The notes under the pieces were generated by a model, which did not search any database, was not told the origin of the DNA, and saw only the letters and a list, made by a program, of their open reading frames with translations. DNA of 64,000 nucleotides. It comes from Paenibacillus sp. FSL R5-0345 (GTDB taxonomy: Bacteria; Bacillota; Bacilli; Paenibacillales; Paenibacillaceae). Location of the stretch: positions 4,774,001-4,838,000 of the forward strand of contig NZ_CP009281.1 in assembly GCF_000758585.1 (NCBI RefSeq), given 5' to 3'. Numbering within the stretch: position 1 is the stretch's first letter; every line of letters begins with the position of its first letter. Below are positions 1 through 8,568 of this stretch, piece by piece. A program made the translations under genes and the position numbers.

Positions 1-495
1 AAGTACAACTCCAGGGTCGATGAGCAATTCATTCAAAAGCTTGCTGAATTCTGGAAGCGGCTCTTCCAGTCGAAAGCTCTCGTTAATCCCTGACATGAAA
101 ACGTCTAGTTCTGGTGAGGGCTTACCCATCTTAAGGAGCACATTTCTGACCGAATCCAAAAACTGCTCACTATTCAAAGGCTTAATTAAATAATCCTTAG
201 CACCGAGCCTAACGGCCATTTGAGCATATTGAAACGTCTCATGTGCAGAAATCACGATAGTCTGAACCCATGGTTTGGCAAGTTTTGCATGCTGCATCAG
301 ATCAATTCCACTCATTGCACCCATCTGAATATCCGTAACGAGCAGATCAATTTCCTCCATGCGGATACAGTCCAACGCCTCAAATCCGCTATTAGCTGTA
401 TAAATATTAGAAATATCCAGCCCGGATGAAGCTAATAAATTGCTCAGTCCTTTACAAATCAATGGTTCGTCATCTACTACCAATATATTGAACAT
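1..495 (-). CDS. YesN/AraC-type response regulator, N-terminal part (cut by window edge)
   Basis: Receiver domain of a two-component response regulator. The start ATG is at 495, and the protein opens with MFNILVVDDEP, which holds the acidic pocket. The phospho-acceptor Asp lies in LLVTDIQMGAMSG and the conserved Lys in KDYLIKPL. The gene runs off the left end, so the output domain is not visible. In the family paired with YesM-type kinases the output is an AraC-type helix-turn-helix, which is an inference here. It starts 20 bp downstream of the kinase stop codon, so the two are cotranscribed. Such pairs usually control sugar uptake; genes further left could be the target transporter. Confidence 0.85.
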   Translation of the reverse strand, partial: MFNILVVDDEPLICKGLSNLLASSGLDISNIYTANSGFEALDCIRMEEIDLLVTDIQMGAMSGIDLMQHAKLAKPWVQTIVISAHETFQYAQMAVRLGAKDYLIKPLNSEQFLDSVRNVLLKMGKPSPELDVFMSGINESFRLEEPLPEFSKLLNELLIDPGVVL

Positions 496-514
496 ATCTG
501 TATGTTCCCCTTCC

Positions 515-2308
515 TTAGTCCTGATTCTCCGATTTCGGAAGCTTGACTGTTACTAGCGTTCCGCCTTCTGTACGAGGGGTATAGCTGATGCCATAATCAG
601 AGCCAAAATGTAAATGAATACGCTGGTTAATATTACGGATACCATAACCGCTGGTAGGATTCGGACTGTCATCATTCAATACAGCTTCAATGGCTTCATA
701 ATCAACAGACTTATATCCGTTATCTTCAATAGAGATCCTAACGGTTTCGTCCTCACAAACTGCAGTGATGGTGATCTCACCATCCTCGCCCATATTTTTG
801 ACCCCATGAATAATAGCATTTTCTATTAATGGCTGCAGCGTAATTTTAGGAATTAGGTTGCTTTTCGTATTTGGGTGAATATCCATCACAACTCGAAATA
901 CGTAATCATAGCGGTGCTGCTGCAGCTTGATATAAGCCGTTGCATGCTCCAGCTCTTCTTCAAGGGTAATCAGCTCCCTTCCCCGACTAAGACTGATCTT
1001 CATAAGTTTGGACAATTCCTTGATCATCTCGGCGGATTCGACATTCCCTTCTAATGAGCTTTTCCAATAAATGCTCTCTAGGGTGTTATAAAGTAAATGG
1101 GGGTTGATCTGTTGATATAGCAGTTGAAGCTGTGATTCCTTCTGTTTAAGCTCCATCTGGTATTTATATGTGATTAATCCGTTAAGCCTGCGGGCCATGT
1201 CATAGGTAGAAGCAATCAGCACACTGACCTCATCATTACTCCCCCTCCGCGGCGTCTCTGGAACACGATTACCCGGCTCGTATTTTCGCACGAAAAAAGC
1301 CAGCTTTTGCAAAGGAGTCATTAATGAACGCCAAAAGTACGTTATCATAATCAGTCCAAATACTGCATAAGCCACGGTGATATATTGAATAACACTTTTC
1401 ATTTCGTTCTGTTGCTGCAATAGCGCCTTTACTGGAACTTTGTAGACCAGCTTTTGACCAAGCGCATGGTTATTGTTAACCACATAGATAAAATCGGAGG
1501 TAATCACATCTACTGTACCTTCCAAATCCTCAGCAACCACCGTCTCCGGCAACGCAATTACTTCTCCAGTATTATTCGTAGTGGAAGCAAGAACACGGTT
1601 ATTCAAGTCTGTTAAGTAAATTTCTCCGTCAGGCAAAGAGATTGATTTGAGGGATTCTCCAATTTTAGAGTCCATTTTGGTGATGACCAAAACGCCAATC
1701 GTCTCCGCTTTTCTGGAAATGTTGTTTACAGCTCTCATGTAAGTTAGTGTTTTTAAATTCTCTGCTTGCGCGCTTAGCCTCTCCGTGAACTTCAGTGAGC
1801 CGCGTCCCTTCTTCTGAACAACCTCTTCAAACCAGTATGGCTCTTCGGCTTTGGAAAAGAAATAAACGCCCGCCTTCTTAACCTGTGGGAAATTGGGGGC
1901 GAAAAAGTAATAATCATTCGGATCGTATATATAAAGGGAGTAATGAATACCATCCCCCCGTTCAGCACCCTGGGAGTAACTGACCAACAACTTCTCTATC
2001 GTCTCATACCGTTTGACTCTCTCCAGTATGGTATCCGAGCCAGTCATATTAATTTGCTGAATCAGAGGATTCTGTATCACGGTGGTAGTGATTTTATTTA
2101 CTGTGTCGATATCCCGATTAATAATCGTAAAGTTCTGCTTGTTCAATTCCACATAAGCATTCGTAACATGGCGCTTCAGTATTTGCTCCGCCTTCATATT
2201 CCCATATATGTTCAAAAAGAGGATCGGAGAAATCATAATCAGAAATAGCAGGATGAGCTGCTGCTTGACGTTCAGCTTTCGAATCAATCTAATCAGCCTA
2301 GACAACAC
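515..2308 (-). CDS. YesM-family sensor histidine kinase
   Basis: Membrane sensor kinase of about 597 residues. It has a short cytoplasmic N-terminus, a first membrane segment near residues 15-35 (LILLFLIMISPILFLN), a large extracytoplasmic sensing region, a second membrane segment near 305-330, a HAMP-like linker, the His_kinase H-box (QINPHLLYNTLESIYW) and a C-terminal ATPase with N-box (LIENAIIHG) and G motifs. An upstream GTG at 2317 is possible, but GGAGG is only well spaced (10 nt) from the GTG at 2308. It phosphorylates the response regulator encoded 20 bp downstream. The neighbouring GH65/pgmB operon suggests a carbohydrate signal, but that is inference. The ligand cannot be read from the sequence. 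Confidence 0.88.
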   Translation of the reverse strand: MLSRLIRLIRKLNVKQQLILLFLIMISPILFLNIYGNMKAEQILKRHVTNAYVELNKQNFTIINRDIDTVNKITTTVIQNPLIQQINMTGSDTILERVKRYETIEKLLVSYSQGAERGDGIHYSLYIYDPNDYYFFAPNFPQVKKAGVYFFSKAEEPYWFEEVVQKKGRGSLKFTERLSAQAENLKTLTYMRAVNNISRKAETIGVLVITKMDSKIGESLKSISLPDGEIYLTDLNNRVLASTTNNTGEVIALPETVVAEDLEGTVDVITSDFIYVVNNNHALGQKLVYKVPVKALLQQQNEMKSVIQYITVAYAVFGLIMITYFWRSLMTPLQKLAFFVRKYEPGNRVPETPRRGSNDEVSVLIASTYDMARRLNGLITYKYQMELKQKESQLQLLYQQINPHLLYNTLESIYWKSSLEGNVESAEMIKELSKLMKISLSRGRELITLEEELEHATAYIKLQQHRYDYVFRVVMDIHPNTKSNLIPKITLQPLIENAIIHGVKNMGEDGEITITAVCEDETVRISIEDNGYKSVDYEAIEAVLNDDSPNPTSGYGIRNINQRIHLHFGSDYGISYTPRTEGGTLVTVKLPKSENQD

Positions 2309-2346
2309 TATAGTCACACCTCCGGGTTAAATAACTATATCAAAGG

Positions 2347-2360
2347 GATAAACGCTTACA
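2347..2360 (-). promoter_or_regulatory. Candidate CcpA cre site upstream of the sensor kinase
   Basis: On the minus strand this reads TGTAAGCGTTTATC, close to the Firmicute cre consensus (TGWAANCGNTNWCA) with mismatches only at the 3' end. It lies about 40 bp upstream of the kinase start, where CcpA binding would give catabolite repression. Similar strings (gtaagcgttt) occur in the dispersed repeats of this window, so the match may be chance. Confidence 0.35.
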
Positions 2361-2434
2361 TATGTTCATTTTAAAGTTTTTTATGGTCATTTGTATGTAG
2401 TTTTTTTCTGTTGTGCGGATTATAAGAGCATGGT

Positions 2435-2760
2435 GATATAGACGTCACTGCGTGGAGCGTTTGGGCTTACGATCGCTGTTATCCTCAGATTCCCTGATTT
2501 TATACCGCTTTGCGGTAGAAATCCGAGGATAAAGGCGACCACTTCGTTTCTCCAGCTCCAAACCTCCACTCCGCAACTTCATCACCGAGATTCTTAAAAA
2601 CCGAAAACAGAAAAAGTGAGGGCGCGCAGGGACCACTGCGTGGGGCTTTGGGACCCGATACTCCCTCTGAGCTTCTACCGAAATTATGAGCTTCTTGAGT
2701 CTTTTTAGTATAATAGCTTTCCAAGCTGCATCATCACGTTCAGCCATCGGATGCACGTTA
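2435..2760. repeat. Structured repeat-like element with internal copies and hairpins
   Basis: Non-coding-looking block between the kinase and pgmB. Two related cores (CACTGCGTGGAGCGTTTGGG near 2447 and CACTGCGTGGGGCTTTGGG near 2635) repeat in the same orientation. Between them lies an inverted repeat of TATCCTC..GATT with AAATC..GAGGATA, enclosing a TACCGC-ttt-GCGGTA hairpin (about 2478-2532). Open frames of 103 and 74 codons on the minus strand overlap each other and have basic, low-complexity products with no recognisable domain. I therefore read this as an intergenic repeat and not as a gene. It may belong to a dispersed family, but no other copy is in this window. Confidence 0.45.
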
Positions 2761-2827
2761 GTTTTTTCGAGCAGCTGAACTTGTCAGCTGAATTCAGAGT
2801 GTGAGCGCAGGAATTCAGAATAAAGAA

Positions 2828-2876
2828 GAAAAAAAGACCGACCCCACAGTAGCGTCAACTACTTTGGAGTCGGTCC
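2828..2876 (-). terminator. Intrinsic terminator after pgmB
   Basis: On the minus strand GACCGACTCC...GGGGTCGGTC forms a hairpin followed by a run of seven T. It lies just downstream of the pgmB stop codon and ends the GH65/pgmB operon. Confidence 0.85.
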
Positions 2877-2891
2877 CCTGTTCAATTATCC

Positions 2892-3530
2892 TTAGTCTGT
2901 CAACAACTCATATAATCCTTTTACAACCATATCAGCTTCCTTCAACACTTCCGGCTTGCCAATACCTACTACCTTCATACCTGCAGCCTTACCTGCTTGA
3001 ACGCCCGCTTCCGCATCCTCAAACACGACACATTCATCCGGCTGTAAGCCTAGCTCCTGACCAGCGATCAAGAACACCTCCGGGTGCGGCTTGGCAAGTG
3101 ACACTTTGTTACCGTCAACTACGGCATCGAACAGATCCGTAATATTCAGCTTATTCAAAATAAACTCTGCATTCTTACTAGCTGAACCTAACGCAATTCC
3201 AATCCCGCGCGTTCTCAGTCCAGTTAAGTATTCTTTGACCCCAGGTAGCAGTTCCGACTCCTCAAGCTTAGAGATGTACTCTACATATAGGCGGTTCTTC
3301 TTCTCCGCCATCGCAAGCTTCTCCGCTTCTTCAAATTGTAGGCCGCCAACCTCCAGAAGAATATCGAGCGATCTCATCCGGCTCACGCCCTTAAGACGTT
3401 CGTTATCCTCTTCTGTAAATGTAAAGCCTAGCTCGTCAGCAAGACTCGCCCAAGCCAAATAATGATATTTAGCTGTGTCTACGATTACGCCATCCAGATC
3501 AAAGATGGCGCCTTTCATATTTTGCAACAT
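2892..3530 (-). CDS. pgmB: Beta-phosphoglucomutase
   Basis: HAD-superfamily phosphomutase of 212 residues that converts beta-glucose 1-phosphate to glucose 6-phosphate in the cytoplasm. The nucleophile motif is FDLDGVIVD (first Asp attacks phosphate, second is the acid/base), followed by a helical cap. The Ser/Thr motif (LGSASKNA), the Lys (SLAKPHPEVF) and the acidic pair FEDAEAG complete the active site. It is the last gene of an operon with two GH65 phosphorylases, whose product is beta-glucose 1-phosphate, so the pathway is phosphorolysis followed by isomerisation into glycolysis. The start ATG has an upstream GGAGAGG. Confidence 0.93.
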   Translation of the reverse strand: MLQNMKGAIFDLDGVIVDTAKYHYLAWASLADELGFTFTEEDNERLKGVSRMRSLDILLEVGGLQFEEAEKLAMAEKKNRLYVEYISKLEESELLPGVKEYLTGLRTRGIGIALGSASKNAEFILNKLNITDLFDAVVDGNKVSLAKPHPEVFLIAGQELGLQPDECVVFEDAEAGVQAGKAAGMKVVGIGKPEVLKEADMVVKGLYELLTD

Positions 3531-3562
3531 GGATTTACTTCCTCTCCGTTGTTAGTTAATGT

Positions 3563-5845
3563 CTATACTGTTGTTTCGGCCAAGGTTAGCCGCAAGCTCT
3601 CACCTGCACCACAGGACTTACCTTCTCGCCCTTGTACCGAGAACACCAGAGTCCCGCTGTAGTCGGCTGCTGTGGTAACTGTAACTTCATCCTTGCTGAT
3701 CCGCAGTTTAAAGGTATCTCCCCGAAGCGTAACCGGAAGCTCAACAGACTGCCAATGTTTAGGCAGTGAAGGTTTGATATGGACAGTTCCGCCATCGTAA
3801 TCCAACCCTGCAAAACCAAGTACCGCAGCCATCCAAGCACCGCCGTTAGCGGCTGGGTGGGTACCACCAATATAGAGATCCCCTACATACTGCTTAGATT
3901 CTCCCGTGAGATCTACAGTAGCTGTGCGCATAAAATATGGATATCCCCAATCCGGAGAACCAATATCGGCAGCTACCAAAGCGTAGATACAAGGACTAAG
4001 ACTTGACCCATGCTCGGTGCGCGGTTCGTAGAATTCCCAGTTCGCTTGTTTCACTTCCTTGGTGAAGGAATGTTTGAATAGATTTAACATCAATACGACA
4101 TCCGCTTGCTTCAGTATGGTTGTAGTTGTGGCTAATCCATTACCGCCACCCAAATACTCATTTTTGTTAAGTACACGGGATTTCAATTCTGGCAGCTCGA
4201 TATCCTCTAAGGTGAAGTAACGGTCGAATTGTTCGATGACAAGGCTGGCTGGGTCTGGCTGCGGAACATAGAAGCTATCCAGCATAGCTTTGAACTCTGT
4301 CAGAAACGGACCTTCACTAAACTCTGTAGACAGTTGGCTGTATACTTCCGGATACTTATCTTGCAGCAATTCTGCTGTACGCAAGGCAATCTCCAGTGTC
4401 TCCTTAACCAGAGCATTCGTAAAAGCATTATTGTTCACACGCTCATGATATTCGTCTGGACCTGTTACATCTAGAATCTCGAAGCGTTCTTTTACTGAAT
4501 TATAGTAAGCATAAGAGTAGAAGAACCGGGCACATTCCCAGATCACTTCCGCCCCTCCGCTAGTTAGCAGACTCTCGTCACCTGTAAATTGAACGTATTT
4601 CCAGATCCCATGTACAACATCTCCACTGATATGAACCTGCTTATCGCGGAAATAAGTCCGCATTGGTCGACCGGTAAATACATCATTCACATTAAACAGT
4701 GTACAAGCATCGTCTCCTGTATCCTGACTTTCCCAAGCATAGAATGCTCCCAAAAAACCATATTCCGCGGCCTTCCGGCGAGCTCCGTCCAAGGTATGAA
4801 TCCGGTACATCATCAGGTTGCGAGCAACCTTTGGATCCGTATGCAGGAAGAACGGCAGCATAAACATCTCTGTATCCCAGAATACGGCTCCTTTATAAAC
4901 CTGACCCGATAAACCACGAGCCGGGATAGAAACCTTTTCCGAAACCGTAGGTGCAATAATTAACAGCTGATAAATACTGTATCTTAGAGCAAACTGGGCA
5001 TCCTCATCGCCTTCGATAATGACATCGCTAAGTGACCATCTTTCTTCCCATTGCTGGCGATGAGCCTGTAATAACTCGTCATAACCGAGCGTTTCAGCAG
5101 CTTGGACAGACTTCACTGCTTCTGACTCCGGTGCACTAACATCAAGTCCAGTATATACCGCAACGTACTTAAACCATTCATAGGTCTCACCCGCACGCGC
5201 TTCAAAAGAAATCCGGCGAATACTAGCGCCCTCATCCAGTTGCTGATCTCCAAAATTAAATACGGCTCTCTCCGCTACAACTACCGGAATGTTCAATTCT
5301 CCACTCGTAGAGGAATAGACGAGTACCTCGTCCTGTGACTGTACCTTTTGACCAAAGAGGTGGGGACCATTGATATCCCATACATCTACGTCAATCCCGG
5401 TCTCAATCACAATTTGGCAATCTTGTGTACTATGGATAGAGTATTTACTAACGAGCAGATGAAGATTGTCCTGGCTTACAAAACGATCTGCTGTGAACGT
5501 CAACGTTCCTCCGTCAGATATATCATACTCAGTATTCCGATGATGAATCGCACTGCGGATATTCAGCTCCTGCATATGAGAGCTCGGTTCAAGCTCTAGC
5601 ACACTTAAAGGCTGACCGTTACAGACAACCTTGGTCCATAATCCATTCGGAGCATTGACAGGTTCTCTCCACTTATTTCCCGCTTTGTCATATAGACCGG
5701 CTAAAGTTACGGCAACTAACTCAGTTTTACCGAATTCCTCCAGTGTGCCGCGATATCCCATATAGCCATTGCCTAACATATATTTGTTCCCGTTCGTCGT
5801 CACCAGTTGCTTGTCGAAATGACTATCCCTAACCGCCCAGCTCAT
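3563..5845 (-). CDS. GH65 disaccharide phosphorylase (kojibiose/nigerose type)
   Basis: Inverting glycoside hydrolase family 65 phosphorylase of 760 residues, expected to split an alpha-glucobiose with phosphate into glucose and beta-glucose 1-phosphate. The N-terminal beta-sandwich (LGNGYMGYRGTLEE near 25-37), the alpha/alpha barrel with FWDTEMFMLPFF (about 322-333) and the catalytic acid Glu465 in TGPDEYHERVNNN are visible. The later TEHGSSLSPCIYA and ATVDLTG motifs match the phosphate-binding region. The YHERVNNN form of the acid motif resembles nigerose or kojibiose phosphorylases more than maltose phosphorylase, but specificity cannot be settled by eye. Its start overlaps the previous stop by ATGA, showing translational coupling with the upstream paralogue. 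Confidence 0.88.
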   Translation of the reverse strand: MSWAVRDSHFDKQLVTTNGNKYMLGNGYMGYRGTLEEFGKTELVAVTLAGLYDKAGNKWREPVNAPNGLWTKVVCNGQPLSVLELEPSSHMQELNIRSAIHHRNTEYDISDGGTLTFTADRFVSQDNLHLLVSKYSIHSTQDCQIVIETGIDVDVWDINGPHLFGQKVQSQDEVLVYSSTSGELNIPVVVAERAVFNFGDQQLDEGASIRRISFEARAGETYEWFKYVAVYTGLDVSAPESEAVKSVQAAETLGYDELLQAHRQQWEERWSLSDVIIEGDEDAQFALRYSIYQLLIIAPTVSEKVSIPARGLSGQVYKGAVFWDTEMFMLPFFLHTDPKVARNLMMYRIHTLDGARRKAAEYGFLGAFYAWESQDTGDDACTLFNVNDVFTGRPMRTYFRDKQVHISGDVVHGIWKYVQFTGDESLLTSGGAEVIWECARFFYSYAYYNSVKERFEILDVTGPDEYHERVNNNAFTNALVKETLEIALRTAELLQDKYPEVYSQLSTEFSEGPFLTEFKAMLDSFYVPQPDPASLVIEQFDRYFTLEDIELPELKSRVLNKNEYLGGGNGLATTTTILKQADVVLMLNLFKHSFTKEVKQANWEFYEPRTEHGSSLSPCIYALVAADIGSPDWGYPYFMRTATVDLTGESKQYVGDLYIGGTHPAANGGAWMAAVLGFAGLDYDGGTVHIKPSLPKHWQSVELPVTLRGDTFKLRISKDEVTVTTAADYSGTLVFSVQGREGKSCGAGESLRLTLAETTV

Positions 5846-8148
5846 CGGGCCAACATCCCTTCGCCTAGCGGAAGCGTCGTGCCGGAAGCATCCACTGTAA
5901 TGGACTGGCCGTACACGATAATATCCGTGCTACCCCCATGAATTGCTGTGAGCGTTACTGAAGTTTTGTTTACCAAAATACGTAGTAATACCCCTTCGTA
6001 CATCACTTGGAAACTATACTCGTTCCAGCGTTCAGGTAATGAAGGTTGGAAGGACAACCGCTCTCCATCTGAACGCATACCACCAAAGCCATATACAATA
6101 TTCATCCAAGCGGCTGCAATCGAAGTTGTGTGAAGCCCTTCACGTGTATTACGGTTGTAATTGTCTAAATCCAGTCTTGTCGCAAATTCAAAGAACGAAT
6201 AGGCTTCTTCCGGCTTACCGATTTCGCTTGCCAGTATGGAATGGATTGAAGGTGAAAGTGAAGATTCATGAATACATCTAGACTCGTAATATTCATAGTT
6301 GGCCAGCTTCGCTTCTTTAGAGAATTGTCCATTATATAAGAACATAAACATAAGGACATCCGGTTGCTTAATCATGTCATAACGGTACAGACGATCATAT
6401 GACCAGTTCGAATAGAGCGGAAACTCCGTTACAGGGATGGAATGAATATCAATATGCGGCATATCGAAGAATCCATCATGTTCTTCAAATACTCCTGTTA
6501 CTTCGTCAACCGGAATTTTCATATGGTCTGCTTTATTTTTCCAATCGTTAAGCTCTTCGTCACGAAGCCCCGTCTTTTCTACAACCGTCGCAAAAGCCGT
6601 TGGTGCCTGTTCTTTCATTTCCCGCAGGGTATTCAGGGTGTATTCAAATGATTTTTGGGCCATCAGATTAATATAGCAGTTATTATTCACCATCAATTGG
6701 AACTCATCAGGACCCATTACGCCAAAATATCCATATTTCCCGCTTTGTTGACCCCATTGACCGCGTGTAGCGTAGAATCTACTAATCTGAACCAGCATCT
6801 CAGCGCCTTTACTGTGCAGGAATTCTTTATCGCCAGTATTTTTGACATAATGCCAGATACCATAGGAAATAGCAGTCCCTACATGAAGCTGAAGATTCGA
6901 ATGCTGCCAAAGATCACAGCTCTCTGTTCCATCTATAGTAGCAATAGGGTAACATGCTCCCTCGCAATCAACATCTTTAGCACGTTGCATAGCCTGAGGT
7001 AACGTCTTATATCTAAAGTCCAGCAAGCTCCGGGCGGCCTTAGGATTATTGAACATATAGAAAGGCAAGCAATACGATTCTGTATCCCAGAAAGCCAACC
7101 CACGATATACTTCTCCCGTCAGCCCTTTAGCGCCGATGTTGAACCCAGGATGATCACCATGATAAGTCTGATAAAGCTGGAAAATGCAAAAGCGAATGCC
7201 CTGCTGATTCTCAGGATCGCCCTCGATCCGAATATCACTTGTCTCCCAGATACCATTCCAATAGGCTGTCTGATCCGCGAAAATTTGAGTATCTTTCAGT
7301 TGACTCGCACTTTCAGCAAGAGATAGCCCTTTGCTCCACAGCTCTTCAGCTGTATGTGCAGATTCATTATCTGAATAGTTAATAACCAGCTTTGTAAAAT
7401 GGGTCGATTCTCCTTGAGCAAGCTCCAAAGTAAAGCTTTGCCCTATAAATTTATCATGTTCAGTTCGGGTAAGCTGAAGCGGCTGCGAAGATTGTAAAGT
7501 AAAGCTGGAGAATAGCTTGTTAGCTGTGTTCACTGTTCTCGCCATAATAGCAGTGGTAGCTCCTTGTTCTCCGCTGCGGAGACTACTCCACATACATTCG
7601 CCGCGTTCCTCATGAATAATGCTGAAATCAAGACCCGCACAAATGTCTACGCTGCCCGAAAAATTAAGTGGCTCAAATTCCACCCGCTGTAGCCCCAGAT
7701 GAGACATCGTCATGCTGACTAAGCGTGTAAAGACAACTTTTAAGCTTTTGCCATCATTTAGGTGCCAGATCAGCTCCCGCCGGTAGGTTCCACTACGAAG
7801 ATCAAGTTTACGTACATAATCCGATATTTTACTTTTTGCCAGATCCAGCTGTTCACCATTCACAGTGATCCGCGTATACAGCCAGTCCACCGCATTCACC
7901 ATGTATCTCAGCGAGCGAATGATTCCTTTATAATGATTGCCAATGTCCAATTGTTCATTTAACCCGTTGAAATAACTGCCTTGCAGGGAATCCCCAGAGT
8001 AACCTTCCTCAGCATACCCCCGCACACCCATATACTCATTTCCTAGTGAAAAAATAGATTCCGAGGTCCGATTTCGTTCTGGATCAAAGCCCTCTTCAAT
8101 AATTGCCCAAGGATCTACCTTAAGATATTTGTCAGCCACTTTAGCCAT
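5842..8148 (-). CDS. GH65 disaccharide phosphorylase (maltose-phosphorylase-like)
   Basis: First gene of the phosphorolysis operon, 768 residues, full length for GH65. It shows SLGNEYMGVRGYAEEGYSGD at 34-53, FWDTESYCLPFYMF (about 353-366), and the catalytic acid Glu482 in MGPDEFQLMVNNNCY. The SGDSLQGSYF segment and the FQLMVNNN variant resemble maltose phosphorylase, so it probably acts on a different alpha-glucoside from its downstream partner, which it resembles only moderately. ATG at 8148 is preceded by GAAGGGGA. A promoter-like TATACT at 8291-8296 and a perfect palindrome at 8256-8272 lie upstream. Alternative substrates of GH65 (kojibiose, glucosyl-rhamnose) are not excluded. Confidence 0.87.
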   Translation of the reverse strand: MAKVADKYLKVDPWAIIEEGFDPERNRTSESIFSLGNEYMGVRGYAEEGYSGDSLQGSYFNGLNEQLDIGNHYKGIIRSLRYMVNAVDWLYTRITVNGEQLDLAKSKISDYVRKLDLRSGTYRRELIWHLNDGKSLKVVFTRLVSMTMSHLGLQRVEFEPLNFSGSVDICAGLDFSIIHEERGECMWSSLRSGEQGATTAIMARTVNTANKLFSSFTLQSSQPLQLTRTEHDKFIGQSFTLELAQGESTHFTKLVINYSDNESAHTAEELWSKGLSLAESASQLKDTQIFADQTAYWNGIWETSDIRIEGDPENQQGIRFCIFQLYQTYHGDHPGFNIGAKGLTGEVYRGLAFWDTESYCLPFYMFNNPKAARSLLDFRYKTLPQAMQRAKDVDCEGACYPIATIDGTESCDLWQHSNLQLHVGTAISYGIWHYVKNTGDKEFLHSKGAEMLVQISRFYATRGQWGQQSGKYGYFGVMGPDEFQLMVNNNCYINLMAQKSFEYTLNTLREMKEQAPTAFATVVEKTGLRDEELNDWKNKADHMKIPVDEVTGVFEEHDGFFDMPHIDIHSIPVTEFPLYSNWSYDRLYRYDMIKQPDVLMFMFLYNGQFSKEAKLANYEYYESRCIHESSLSPSIHSILASEIGKPEEAYSFFEFATRLDLDNYNRNTREGLHTTSIAAAWMNIVYGFGGMRSDGERLSFQPSLPERWNEYSFQVMYEGVLLRILVNKTSVTLTAIHGGSTDIIVYGQSITVDASGTTLPLGEGMLAR

Positions 8149-8255
8149 GTATGATTTCCCCTTCTCCTGGTTTTTGCTCCATTCTCAGGATATCGTTCCA
8201 TACCCGTTGCGCCAATGTCTGACCTTAATGAAGATGTGTGCGTTTATACGGAGTT

Positions 8256-8296
8256 GAAATCGAACGGATTTCTATATCATGAATTTTTGCAGTATA
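8256..8296 (-). promoter_or_regulatory. Candidate promoter and operator of the GH65/pgmB operon
   Basis: The plus strand holds a perfect 6-5-6 palindrome GAAATC-gaacg-GATTTC (8256-8272). A -10-like TATACT for leftward transcription is at 8291-8296, which places the palindrome about 10-30 bp after the predicted start of transcription. This is the typical position of a repressor site. No repressor gene for it is in the window. Confidence 0.4.
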
Positions 8297-8321
8297 ATAT
8301 GTAGAATCTAATAAGAACCCC

Positions 8322-8370
8322 AAAAAAACAGCGACAGACCCATTATTTGAGAATAATGGATTGCCACTGC
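8322..8370 (-). terminator. Strong intrinsic terminator of a short Fnr-linked transcript
   Basis: On the minus strand a 19-bp stem (inner arms CCATTATT and AATAATGG around loop CTCA, four G-U pairs, one bulge) is followed by seven T. No conventional gene on this strand ends here, and it lies about 170 bp upstream of the first GH65 gene. It belongs either to the 14-codon mini-gene directly upstream or to an attenuator of the GH65 operon. Confidence 0.7.
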
Positions 8371-8387
8371 TGATATATAAAGAACAT
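8343..8387 (-). CDS. Candidate 14-residue peptide gene (mini-gene with Fnr-box promoter)
   Basis: ATG at 8387 is preceded by AAAAAGGAG with a 10-nt spacer and opens a frame of 14 codons, MFFIYQQWQSIILK, then TAA. The second half of the frame is the 5' arm of the terminator at 8322-8370. Upstream are a -10-like TATGAT (8415-8420) and a symmetrical Fnr-type box (8440-8455) centred about 40 bp before the expected transcription start, as in Fnr-activated promoters. The predicted RNA is only about 85-90 nt. I do not recognise the peptide. It could be a real micropeptide, a leader peptide, or simply part of a small regulatory RNA. Confidence 0.45.
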   Translation of the reverse strand: MFFIYQQWQSIILK

Positions 8388-8439
8388 ATACTTCTTACTC
8401 CTTTTTAGTTAAAAATCATATTACATCTAGCACTTTTGA

Positions 8440-8455
8440 AGTGAAAATAATCACA
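8440..8455. promoter_or_regulatory. Fnr-type box between fnr and the mini-gene
   Basis: Minus strand TGTGATTATTTTCACT, matching TGTGA-N6-TCACA at nine of ten positions. It is centred near -40 for the leftward mini-gene promoter and near -80 for the rightward fnr promoter, so it may activate the former and autoregulate fnr. The same TGTGA-N6-TCACT form occurs in the nirB promoter. Confidence 0.65.
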
Positions 8456-8514
8456 ATGTTGAAAATTCGACACTTTTAAATGGTTTTTCTTACCCAAATT
8501 GAAGATTAAAGAGG

Positions 8515-8520
8515 TATAAT
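8515..8520 (+). promoter_or_regulatory. Candidate -10 element of fnr
   Basis: Perfect TATAAT 40 bp upstream of the fnr start in an AT-rich stretch. No good -35 hexamer is seen at 16-18 bp, which suggests either a weak promoter or dependence on an activator. Confidence 0.4.
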
Positions 8521-8568
8521 TAATTTAAAATTTACTGAAAAACTGAGGGAATAAAGGGGATGTCGATT

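Noticed and set aside
2445..2756. Overlapping minus-strand frames of 103 and 74 codons
   Set aside because: They lie in a structured repeat, overlap each other in different frames, and show no domain.
8322..8370. Considered a T-box or known metabolite riboswitch for the hairpin upstream of the GH65 operon
   Set aside because: No T-box motif, no conserved aptamer core, and the upstream sequence is only long enough for a very short transcript.
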